Assembly (NCBI GenBank): GCA_036245525.1 | Contig: BTPG01000008.1 | Span: forward strand, 34,178,850 to 34,242,849 | Reading direction: 5' to 3' | DNA length: 64,000 nt | Source: Semisulcospira habei | Taxonomy: Eukaryota > Mollusca > Gastropoda > Semisulcospiridae | Part shown: piece after piece, positions 50,201-62,200 of the stretch | Numbering within the stretch: the stretch's first letter is position 1 | Layout: the number at the start of each line of letters is the position of its first letter | Translations under genes and position numbers: made by a program | The notes under the pieces: generated by a model | What the model saw: the letters and a program-made list of their open reading frames with translations, nothing else | Told to the model about the DNA's origin: nothing | Databases searched by the model: none

Positions 50201-53200
50201 CCTGTCAGCAGTATAGAGTGTGAAATCATGATATAAGCCTGTTGACCACTTGGGTTGCTGATAGAAGAAGAAAAAAGTTCAGTTGTTCAAAAAATGGTAA
50301 ATTTGAATGATATGCAGTGTGAAATTATGGCTACCTCTACACAATGAGCAGTAAGCTTGAAATTTCCAAAATTAGGAGTTGTCCTCTAATGGCAACATTA
50401 CAGTTTAAGAGAGGGATAAACCAGAATAGCTCAAGTGTGGTTCCAGAATAGCTTGGTGCCTTTGGGGCTATTACACCACAACCCCTGAAGAATCATGGTC
50501 GATCCCTCTGTTGCATCAGTGTATCAGTATTTTTATTTTGCAAAATGAAAAACCTGACACCTTAAGTTGTCAGGTTTTTCATTTTGCAAAATAAAAAAAT
50601 GCTGTTGACTATAAGCCTTGACTACTCTCCTCTAAGAAAATCTGCAGAAAGGAAAAAATGAAGAAAAACAAATATGAAGAAGGCAATAAATGAAGAAAGA
50701 AAAAAGAACAAACACATCATCAGGACAAAACAAAGATTACTGGCATCTCAACTCACAGCTAATCAGGCAATACCCATAACCCATTTCCACTCTCAATCTA
50801 CCTCCAACTAGTGATCAGAGTCAAAAATAGTTAAAATATATTGTGCTTACCAAGATTCCGAGTCCAGGAACTCCCCATAGGCCTCAGTGTCTGGGAAGCT
50901 TACAGCACCAGTCTTAGGGTCCATCGCTGGCCGCAGGGCTTTTTCTGCCGCATCTGTGCCTGTCAGCTGTCTTTGCAGTGTACGTAGCATTGCTACAGTT
51001 CTTGTTGCTGTGGACTGGCGCTGAAAAAGTTTTTTTTTAAATCAGCGATTTCAGATCATCCAATAAGGTTTTTACACATTTAACTTTGTTGTGATGATTC
51101 CTGTAACAAACGTGCTACCTACAACCCAGGAATTAACCCATTTAACCCCATGGACGCATTTCCCAAATTTGTTAGGAGCTGTAGGAGATGGCTTGACCAT
51201 GATAATTTAAGGGTAGTGCCAGATGAACTTGGCGCCTTGAAATAGCATGGTCAAGCCATCTCCTGCTGTTGGGCGTTGGGGCTAAATGGCTTAATTGCCA
51301 AATGTTGATGACATTTTTTTACCATAACATTAAAGGAGAAAGAGCTTACGCAATAATGATAATCAAGAGAAGCTTTGATGGGGTAAAATTAATTTTTCTC
51401 TAAAATATATTTTTGGGGAAAAATACTTACAGGTGACATGACTAATTGGAAGTGTCTACTACTTGCTCAATTTTAGCCTAAGAACCCGTTGTGTTACAAC
51501 ACAACCAGGGAGGCACTCGGGGAACCCCCAGAGGGGCTGAGAGTTGTCTCCTGTCCCTGCCCTACCGGTTCCGGGTCACATGGTAGACCAACCAGTCGGA
51601 GTACTTAGCTTCACCAGCAGCAAGCGCGGCAGGTGGGAGGGTCCTCAGAGTCATGTCATCGGTAAGTATTTTTCCCAAAAATACATTTTAGAGAAAAATT
51701 AATTTGTTTCCTCAAAAACATTACCGATGACATGACTAACTGGAAGAATTGTGAGAAGGAGGAGGGTGCTGCGCCCAAAACACCCCCGCATAAGGGCTAT
51801 AAGCAGAGCCATCCTCCGTGCCACACACTCCTGACAATTTTAGCTAAGTGCGTACCTACAGCGCCAGTAGCGCCGGGAGGGAGTGTTGCACCGCGGTGAT
51901 GTCCCCCACCAGTGTGAGGTTGTCTCGCTGGCCTGCCAGATCCCTGAGGTAGATGCGGGTGAAGGTCGATTCTGCCCTCCAGCCCACGGCGGCCACAATG
52001 TTTTTGCCAGCGCAGTTCCATTCGAACGCGACGCTCGTGGCCATGGCTCATACCTCGTGAGCGCGTATCTTAAGCCACTTTGCTCCCTGCGGGGAGAGGT
52101 CCTGGTAGCCGGACCGTATGACCCAGCGTAGCCAGGAAGATATCGTCTTGGCTGATATGTCAGTCCTGCCTGGGTTCAATGTTAGAAAGAGGCGTGAGCA
52201 TCCTCTCCGGACGGCTTTGGATCGGCGTAGGTAAACGCGAAGGGTGCGCACAGAATCTTGTTGCCTGGTCTCCCGGGGAAAGTTCACATTTCTCAGAGGC
52301 CGTAAGGTAATTGCCTGTGGCGCAGTCAGCGGAGACCTAGTCTTGGCCAGAAAGGCAGGGTCCGTGAGGAGCTGCATGGAACCATCCGTTCTGAACTGCA
52401 GGCAGGCAGAGCGCATTGACAGTGCTTGTAGCTCGCTAACTTGGGCCGCGGTGGCAAGGGCCAACAGGAAGCAAGTCTTACGAGTCACATCCGTGAAGCG
52501 GGCCAAAGGCAGCAGTTCGAATCTGGCAGAGATAAGCCACGTCAGTACCCAGGGTAGGTTCCAGTGAGGGATGAGCGAGCGGGGAACTGAACGCTGCAGG
52601 CCGAAGTGAGTCATAAGGTCGGCAAGGTCTTTGCAGTCGCCGGGGTCCAGGCAACCGAGGTGCCGGTAGGTGTCGGCAATCATGGACAGGTGATAGGGGC
52701 CAAACCTTGGTCTCCGAAGAGCCAGAGGAAGAAGTCCGCGAGCTGGGGATTCGTCAGTTCGGTGGGGGAGAGGCGCTGGTCGTCGCACCAGGAGCACAGT
52801 ACTCGCCATTTTCCCTCGTAGACGCGCCTGGTCGAGGGTCTGCAGGCAGTAGCGATCGCTTCCACTGCTGCACTTGAGAAGCCTCTAGAGGAGAGGGTTT
52901 GCCGCACAATCTCCAGGCATGAAGGAGGGGCCGCTCTGGGCATGGGTGGAACAGCGGCTGGCGGGGTTGCTTGAACATGGTGCTCGGCGTAGGCAGCAGC
53001 AGGGGGGGGGGGGGCCCGTGGCGAGGTTGAGGAGGTCAATGGTCCAAGACCGGTTCCAGGAGAACGGGGCGACCAACAAGACGACATCATTGCATCCTCG
53101 AAGCTTGAGGAGGACTTTGGGAACAAGAACCGATGCTTGAGGAGGACTTTGGGAACGAGAACCGTCGGGGGGTAAGTGTACGCGATGAGACCGTCCTAGG

Positions 53201-56200
53201 GAATGGAGAGCGCATCGACTGCCCAGGCAAGGGGGTCTGGGATCAGGGAGAGAAGAGGGGAAGCTGGTGATTCCACCTCGTGGCGAATAGGTCGATCATA
53301 GGCGTCTCCCAATGATCGCAGATCATCCAAAAGATGTCCCTGCAGAGCGTCCATTCCGTGTGCAGTAACTGGCCGCGCCGGGATAGAGAGTCGGCCAAAA
53401 CGTTCAGGTTTCCTGGAATGTCGGGCTCAGAGAGAAATGTAGCGGTCCTCGCACCAGCGCATCAGACGGTAGAGAAGCATGCACAGGTCGGGTTAGCGCG
53501 TTCTGCCCTGCTTCTGAATGTAGGGCATCACCGTCGTGTTGTCCGAGAGGACGAGTAGCTCCTGGTGATAGAGGTGAGCTTCCCACGCCATCAGGCCTTG
53601 CCAGACCAGTTGCAGCTCTAACCAGTTGATGTGTTTGTCCACCAGGTCCGGAGGCCAGGGGCCGGACGTCATGAGGAACAGCTGTAGTAGGTGGGCACCC
53701 CACCCGGAGAGACTCGCATCGACACAAAGGGAGAGCTGTGGGGGCGGAGAGGCCAGGAGGACTCCCGCAGCGAGCCAGGAAGTGTTTGTCCAAAGCCAAA
53801 GGTGGGGACGCAGCATCTGAGTCAATGGTACCAGGGCAGCTATGTCACCGGTGGATGGACGCCTATGGAGCAGGAGGTGCAGCTGTAGCGGCCGGGAGTA
53901 AAGATGGCCGAGGGTTAGGAGATCTGATGCAGCATTCATTAAGCCGAGAAACTGAAGCCACACTCTGGCGGGGGCCGCATCCTCCTGGGCTAACTGGCCG
54001 GCTAGGGCAGCAATCTTCTGGATCCGAGGCTCTGGTAAATGGACTTGGTTGAGGTCGGTTGCAAATTCCATGCCAAGATGGATAAGGCGGCGTGAGGGAG
54101 TGAGGTCCAACTTGCCCGCGTTGATCAGGAAGCCCAACAGAGATAACAGACAAAGCAGTGCATCCCTGTCCATCGCCAGGTCAGCCTCCGACTGGTTGCT
54201 TAGGAGGAGGTCGTCTACGTAGTTCGAAGTCGGACTGGAAGACGACGGACAGGCCTTGGCAACTACGGCGTCCATGATGCGGGTGAACACCCAAGGGCTG
54301 AGGTTGAGACCAAACGGGAGGGCTTGAAACTGGTAGACCACACCGTCAACTGCGAAAAATGGAGATACCTCCTGGAGGCTGGGTGCATAGGGAAGTGGAG
54401 ATACGCGTCGGACAGGTCAAGGCTGACCGCGAAGTCTCTGGGCTGCACGGTGGCCCTCAGCGCCCTGGCGGTCTCCATACGAAAGGTCGGGGCCGTGATA
54501 TGCTTGTTCAGATCGATGACGGGTCACCACTTTCCGCCCGGTTTGGCACGACGAAGAGGCGGCTGTAGAAGGCTGGAGAGTCAGGGCGCCACACTACCTC
54601 CGTGGCGGCCTTCTGCAGAAGGGAGGCGACCTCTCTGCGCAGGGCGGAGGCCTTGAGCTGGTCACTAGGGAGCATCTTAGCAGCATCAGAGGGGAGCATC
54701 TTCTTAGCAGCAGCGGCGAGCGAAAAGAAATCCAGAGGCCGTCGGCGATGGCGGAGCGTATCCAGGGGTCGTCGGGAAACAGCGAGTGCCACCTCTCGCT
54801 GTAGAGGGCTAGCCTCCCACCGACAGGAGACCCCAGAGTGGTCGGCGGGGGCTGATGAAGGGAGAAGTCAGGGGCCCGCCCGTGGCCAGGGCGGCGGGCA
54901 GGGCGGGGCCCGGTGGGGGCAAGGGATTGAACAGGTTTGGAACGGCCGAAGGCGGGGGTCCGCTGGGGGGCCCGAGAGCGTGCGGGAGCAGAAGCCGCGG
55001 AGGATCTTGACGTCCGCAGGGCGCGACCCATGGCCTTGCGGGCAGCTTGAAAGCAAGGGGGGGGGGGGGGGGCAGTGCTGCGGGGCCAGCGGTCGGAGTT
55101 GGCGTCCTTCACAGACTTCCACGAGTCGCCGAAGAGGAGCGGACCTCCAAGGGGGGCGCGACGCAGCTGAGTACGCAGATCAGGGGGCATCCCATGGCAG
55201 GCTTGAAGCAAGGAATCCCAACGCATCAGGTCGCAATTGGCGACAGCTGCCATGGCGTTGACCAAAGAATGGTACGCCGCCCGGTTGGCCACTTCCGCGA
55301 GAGCGATGAGCTCTCCGAGGAGGCGCATGATCGAGGGATGCCAGGCGTCTTCTATGCGGTGAACGAAGGCTTGGGTAAGGAGCTCCAGGAATCCCAAACA
55401 AGCCAAGGTGTTACGGACGAGGGTCGCAGTCCTATCCAAGCCGCGGGGGAAGGAACGCTTCAGCTGAGCGGGGCCTCCCGCTTGCACCAAGGCCAAAGAG
55501 GGTCCAACGGAGGGAGAGAGGAGGAAACCGACATACCAGTCCTGGTGGAAGGTGATGTCAAGTCTAGCAGGCCATCGACGGTCCGAGAAGTAATCGGAAT
55601 CGCGGGCGGTGGCTTGCTGGAGGTGGGCTGAGAAGGCATCTCGCAGGTCCTTGAAGCCAGGTGGCTGGGGGAGGGACTTGAACTTCTTCACTTGACGGCC
55701 CGTGTCAACAAAAGCGGAGACCTTCCTCCTGAGGGGGGGGGGGGAACGGGGGGCAGGCGTCCGCAGGCAGGGCTGCCATGATGATCCGAGCAGCTTCGTC
55801 AAGGGCCAGCAGTGTCTCTGCGCGAGAAGCCAACAGTAGCCTAGGGGAGTCAGGGTCGTCGACGTCGCCCAGGGCGGAGAGGGAGTCCTCGGGAAGAAAA
55901 CTCAGGGCCTCATCGTCCTTGGGTCGGGAGGGTGGGTGGGTAGAGACCTCAGTAGCAAGGGTCCTACGAGAAGGCAAACGGTCATCCCGCGGCGAACGGC
56001 TAACCAGTGGCAAGCCGTGCCACCGGCGAGGTGGCAACGAACGAAGCAAGGAGCGGCGAGGCAATGGGGACTGTTGCGCGGCGGCCGTCTGTCACGGGGG
56101 GGGCGGGGAGGGGGGGGGGAGCGACTGCGATGCCGGGAGCAGGGTCGACTATCCCGCACAGGAGAGCTCCTAGCGGGGCGCCTCCGGGGCCAAGCCGATG

Positions 56201-59200
56201 GGCGTCGAGAGCGGTGAGGCGAGAAACTGAATATAGGGAAGGAGCGCAAACCGAAGCGGAGCACGATGAGGATAATAATAATGCATAGCATTTATATGGC
56301 GCATTTCTCATATTTATAATATAACTCAATGCACAGAATGTAGCCGCGAACTGAACCCAACAAGCACGCTCACGTGGATCACACGCATTCACTCACACAC
56401 TGTACGTAAACACAGAACATTCACGTGGTGCTAAGGGCAAGCTCAAGCGAGCTACACGGTATTTGGAAATCGTTTTGTATTTGAAATTTTATTAAGTTGG
56501 CTGAAACTGATACCAAAGTGGAGGGGGAGGAAGAGCCGGAGTACCCGGAGAAAGAACCCCCGACGGTCCGCCCGAATTAACGGTGACACTTACTAGAGGA
56601 GAAAAATCCGGCGCCGGAACCCGGAATCGAACCTCGCACCTTTAGCATTGGTGGCAGGCGCCTTAACCACTGCGCCACGGACCGCCCCAGGATGAGGAGG
56701 GTCAGGGGTTGCATCCGCCGTCGTGGTGCGTGGTCCTGTCCTGAGGGCGCTCGGACGAGCGAGAGTGTCTGGAGCCTGTGGCGGAACGGGAGGAGTCCGG
56801 ACCGTGACTGGTCTTCGAACGTCGGGACATAAATCTCTGCTGGCCGGGCTCAATGAGGCGGACGCTCTGCCAGCTATTTGACCCCTCGTAGGAGTCAGCG
56901 GGCTTTTCGAGGAGAGACATACCAGGACTGCCAGTTGATAAGGTACGGCGCGAATCGCGACGCTGCAGGCTGGGCTCAGTGAGATGGGCAGTCTGCCGGC
57001 TATTTGACCCCTCGTAAGAGTCAACGGGCTTTGGCAGTGGTTGGAGTCCTGTGGTACGCATCGAGCGTGTGTGTCCGATGTGTCATCCGTTCCAAAGGGC
57101 CAGGTCGGGATCATGTGGTCACTTCTCCGGAAGCAGAGGGGGGCGGCAAGGGAACCGGTCGGTGGCCAGCTGGCGTCGGGCGCTCACGCCGGTAGAAACT
57201 CCACAAGAGAGACCACCGTAGCTCAGGCCAGGATGAGCAGGTATCACCTGAGTGGTCAGAGAAGCAGCCAGCACAGGGTAGGCAGACCGCATGGTTATCC
57301 GTCGGCCACTGGAAGTTGCCACACCAGGAGCATGTAAGCACCTGGGAGCTGCAACACATATCAGGCATGCTAGGCGACCGAGCGTGGGCACCTGAGAGTA
57401 CAATACGAGCGCAAAAGGTGCCTCTGGCTGCATCAGCTGCAACACATGTCTGACACAACACGGTAACAGCGAGGGCGCAACAATGGTACAATAAAGTACA
57501 AGCAAAACGAAGTGCCTTGGAACGCAGCTGGTGCCAACCACACGCTAACGGAGAGGGCACAAGGGGCCCCACCAAGCTAAGACGAGCGTCGGGCGCACAA
57601 TGGCACAATAAAGTAAAAGTGAGACGAAGCGCCACTGAACAAAGCTGGTGCTAACCACCCTCCAACGGCGAGGGCACGAGGGGCCCCGCCAAGCTAAGAC
57701 GAGCGTCGGGTGCAACAAAGGTACACTAAGTACGAGTGAAAACGAAGCGCCCCAGACGCAGCTGGCGCCCAGCTTGGGGGCCAGCCGAGGTTGTTACTGC
57801 TACCTTACCTCTCAGACGAAGCGGGGACAGGCGGGGGGGGGGGGGGGGGGGGGGGGGGGGAACTTCCATAACACCCTCACAGCGCGATGGCGCAGAATGA
57901 AGAGGCAGTGGAAAAGCTCCAAGTTCGATGTGAGCGCAAGCAGGAAGAACAGGTGAACCGGTCGCAGCAAACACAGTTAGAGTCCAAGGCTAACGCTGAA
58001 CACGTCTTCACAGCGCGAGCTAAGTAGGACGACTGGTTGGTCTACCATGTGACCCGGAACCGGTAGGGCAGGGACGGGAGACAACTCTCGGCCCCTCTGG
58101 GGGTTTCCCAAGTGCCTCCCAGGTTGTGTTGTAAAACAACGGGTTCTTAGGCTTAAATTGAGCAAGTAGTAGACACTTCCAATTAGTCATATCATCTGTA
58201 ATGTTTTTGAGGAAACAAAGTATAGTCACTTAAATGATGGTCTTTAATAACAAGTGATCTCTCATAATGGTACTTGCACAATGCAATTTCTGCTGTATTT
58301 TCAAATTAATGGTTACATAAACTCAGACAACAGTTGCAAATTCCATCAGCAAAATGGTGTTGCCATTATCAACAAATCAGACTTTATTTCATCTTCAAAT
58401 GTTCCAACATTCTGCAATACCTGTGCTTTGTCTCTGTCCTGGAAGGCCTTGATAATGCTGACATCAATCTTGGCTCCTCCGTCAGTTTTCTTCAGCCAGG
58501 GGTGGGACAGCAACTCATCCACTGTTGGACGCTCACTGAGAAAAAAATAAATGAGCATTAAAATAAGAAACAGATTTTAAATAAATCATGGCATGAAACT
58601 GCCCAGCATGCAAAGGCCATTACGCCAACTTTGGCTGCAGTCAGCCCACGCGCAGATTAGTGTGCCCCAACAGTGGCAACAACCACCCCGATCACTTTTT
58701 GCACCCTGGCTCTTTGCTCTTTGTTACATGGTAGTCGTAGTTGTAGCATGATACACTCACACCAGACTCACGCACATAGGGTTCTTGTAAAGAAACTTCA
58801 CTCAGCTGCAACTCGTCACATGTGGCATAAGGTTGTAGACGACACTGGAGTAACAAACAATATTTTATTGCAGCAATGCAATCTCCACACAATGCATCCA
58901 CAAATGCACCAACACTGATACACTCTACAATGCATCAACACTTTTGACACACTGCATCTCTCATATAATGTACACACATCTTTACAAACATGCTCTTTTA
59001 TACTATATTGAGATTTCCAGAACAATCCAGCAAATTCTCCCAACACAACCAATCAGAAAAGAAAACGTAACCAAAACTCATTAATATTTATTAAAAAAGA
59101 ACTCTCTAGAAGTTACTACAAATTTCCACTACCCTCTAAGTGCCTTTGATACAATGTTACAAAATGTTGCCAACAACTTTGACATCATATATGAGGTCAC

Positions 59201-62200
59201 TAGAAAGATTGCGACCCTGCTCGAACCTTCCAGTCTAATGTAGGTCAAACTTTACAACACTGTAGTGAAACTGCGCATCACAACAAAGATCGATCTCAAT
59301 TCTCCGTGCAAAAGAAAATGAATCCTACTAAAAAGGTACGTAATTCTTATCCAAAATAACTCAAATGTATATCAGATCTTTCCTATGATTAACACACACA
59401 TGCTCTCAAAGAATAACACAACCACAAACGTAACACTCTTGTACAATGATGTTCCAAACTCAAACTCACTGAGTACTAATGTTAAAAGTCCTAAGTCTGG
59501 CTTCTGAACACTACAGAAGGCAGAGTAAACAGGAGACAGATCGACCATGAAAGTGCAAGGGTGGTGCCAGAATAGCTTGGCGCCTGCAGGCGCCAAGCTA
59601 TTCTGACATGACACGATACTTGGACTATCATGGTCAATCTACATCCTGTCGTAGCATGTCAGGGCTTTATGTGTTGACAGGCTAAGGTTGACCCATCTTG
59701 TTGTAAACACGCCAGGGCTGAATAAGAATGATTCTAAGACTTCAGCTTACAAACACAAATCAGACTGTAAGCAGGAGGTTGGTCTAAATCCATCAACATC
59801 CAAAGAAAATCCCAGGAAACAAAGGAACACACTTTGAGAGGACAATTACAACACAATAACTGTGTTGTAATTGTCCTTTTAAAATGTCTTTCTTTCTGGG
59901 TTTTTTTTTAATTTTTTAAAAAATTTTATTCTTTGCATTTTACACGCTTGGCAGCCATCTTTTTTGGTCTGCATTTCATCAACAACCAACTATCCAGCCA
60001 ACCAGTCAACCAACCAACCAAAGAAAATGCTTACTCTGCATTCTTCTGGAGAATCTTGGTGATGAAGTCCTTGGCGTCCTTTGAGACAGACGTGAAAGTC
60101 TTGCAGACATCAAAGGACCATTCACAGGCCTGCGTTTTCTTTAGACTTTCTGCCACACTGTCAGCCTGAAATGGAGACTGACCGCCAAGCCTGCACAAAC
60201 AATGACACTAAAAGCGTGAGGAATTCCCAGACTGAAAGAATTAGAAAGGACAAGTACAACAGAACTGTGTCATAATTGTCCTTTCTTAGCGTGTTTCTTT
60301 CTTTGCAAATTCTTTGCATTTTACATGCTTGGCAGTCAGCAATATAGTCAATCCAGACTAAAAAGGTGACTGCCAAGCATGTAAAATGCAAAGAAGTACC
60401 CAACGGAGAAAGAAACACGCTTAGAAAAGCCGGGTACAACACAATTTATTTATTTTATTTATTTATTTAATAAATTGTGTTGTACCTGTCTTTTCTAAGC
60501 GTGTTTCTTTCTCCGTTGGGTACTTCTTAGCAATATAGTCAGAATACTAAAAGGGTTAGTTCAAACAAGACATAACAAACTAACATGCTCACTTAAATAT
60601 ATACACTTACACCAGCAACTGCCCATTAGACCTTATGAAGTTATTTTCTTTTTTCATTTCTTTGGGGAGTGGAAATGGGCGCTGCTGTGAGGGGGGTAGA
60701 GTAGATATCACATATCTGTCAACACTTATATCAAATCTTCCCTGCAAAATGAGTTGCATACATTTATGAGGCTTCTGTACAAAAAAAATTAAATCAGTTG
60801 TGAGATGGATCAGCCATGATAGTCCAAGGGTAGTGCCAGATAAGCTTGGTGCCTTTCATACTCCAAGCTAACCTGGCAATTATTATTATTATTAATACCC
60901 CTGTACTAGCTTAGCATAAAATCTCATGTGGTGGTGACCAGAATTCCAACTTTAACCAAGGCCGTATTTCCCAAATTTTGGAGGTGTCACCTAATGACAA
61001 TATAACAGTTGCAGGAGATGGATCGACCATGATAATTCAAGGTGCCAAGCTAATCTGGCACTACCCTTAAATTATCATGGTCAATCCATCTCCTACTGTA
61101 GGGCATCAGGGCTAAATGGGTTAACATCCTTTGCGTTGTCTAGAACATGTCCTAACTGCATTCGTCTTCAGAGACTAATTTAAGCCCTCCATCTGGAACC
61201 TGCAGTCACTTACAAAATGTAAGCCAGGACTCCAACACCCCAGACATCGGAGGCGGTTGTGACAGGTTTGACATCCAGTGCCTCAGGTGATGTGAATCCA
61301 GGTGTGCCGTGGTTCAGGAATGTGTCCTGGGATGGGGAAGGTTTGCGCGCAAATCCAAAGTCAATCAGCTTGGCCGTGTCCAGACCATCACCAGACAACA
61401 GCAGGTTGGAAGGCTGCAAACAACAATGATGCAGATAACGTAAGATTATGCACCTTACCAGATTTTTTAAAAAACAACTCATTTCTCACCTATTTATCTA
61501 TCCCCATCAATTATACAGACAAATTAAACTCTCTTTTTTAAATGTGATATTTCAAAGATAGGATCTGTTTACCTCGTTACCTCTCTTCACACCATTGCTG
61601 CTAACATCACTGCTCCACTGGTTGAGCCTGCTGTTAGAAGTACTGGAGCCCACAGAGTTACATGATGTGCAACTGTTACCTCACTGCACCGTCATTACAA
61701 CAGGACAAAGATCGACCATGATGGTTAAAGGATAAAGAATAGTGCCAGAAAAACTTAGCGCCCATGCTCGGCAAGTTTGTCTGGCACTACCCTTAAACTT
61801 CATTACCCTTATTACAACAGCACCATCATTACAACAGGACAAGGATCGACCATGATGGTTAAAGGGTAGTACCAGAAAAACTTGGCATCCATAGGCATCA
61901 AGTTTATCTGGCACTACTCTTTATCCCTTTAGCTATTCTGGCACTACTGGTACCCTTGAATTATCATTCCTGATCTATCCCCTGAACTAGAAATCAGTCA
62001 CCAAATTTGAACAAAAATGACCCAAGGGGTTGGTGATCATTACCTTGATGTCGAGGTGAATCACACCCGAAGAGTGAATGTGTTGCAGCGTCTCCAGCAT
62101 CTGCTTGATAATGCCCGCAGCCCGTCCCTCTGTCCAGTTGCCATAACTGACCACACGATCCAGCAGCTCACCACCAGACAGACTAGCCATGGTCAAGGAC

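Larger units (their letters stand above)
51388..58216 (-). mobile_element. DIRS-like tyrosine-recombinase retrotransposon, copy C
   Basis: About 6.8 kb, minus-strand, sense to the host gene, in the intron between exons 6 and 7. It has a left terminus and inverted repeat (51388-51600), ICR (51650-51746), decayed recombinase, RNase H and RT, Gag-like region, an ORF1 zone with tandem repeats and poly-G, and the right inverted repeat (about 58020-58216). A SINE with 8-bp duplications is inserted at 56273-56690. Many frameshifts make it the most decayed of the three. Confidence 0.9.

Noticed and set aside
61711..61975. CRISPR-like or satellite array
   Set aside because: Only two hairpin units with variable spacing in a eukaryotic intron; they belong to the dispersed family 1 elements.
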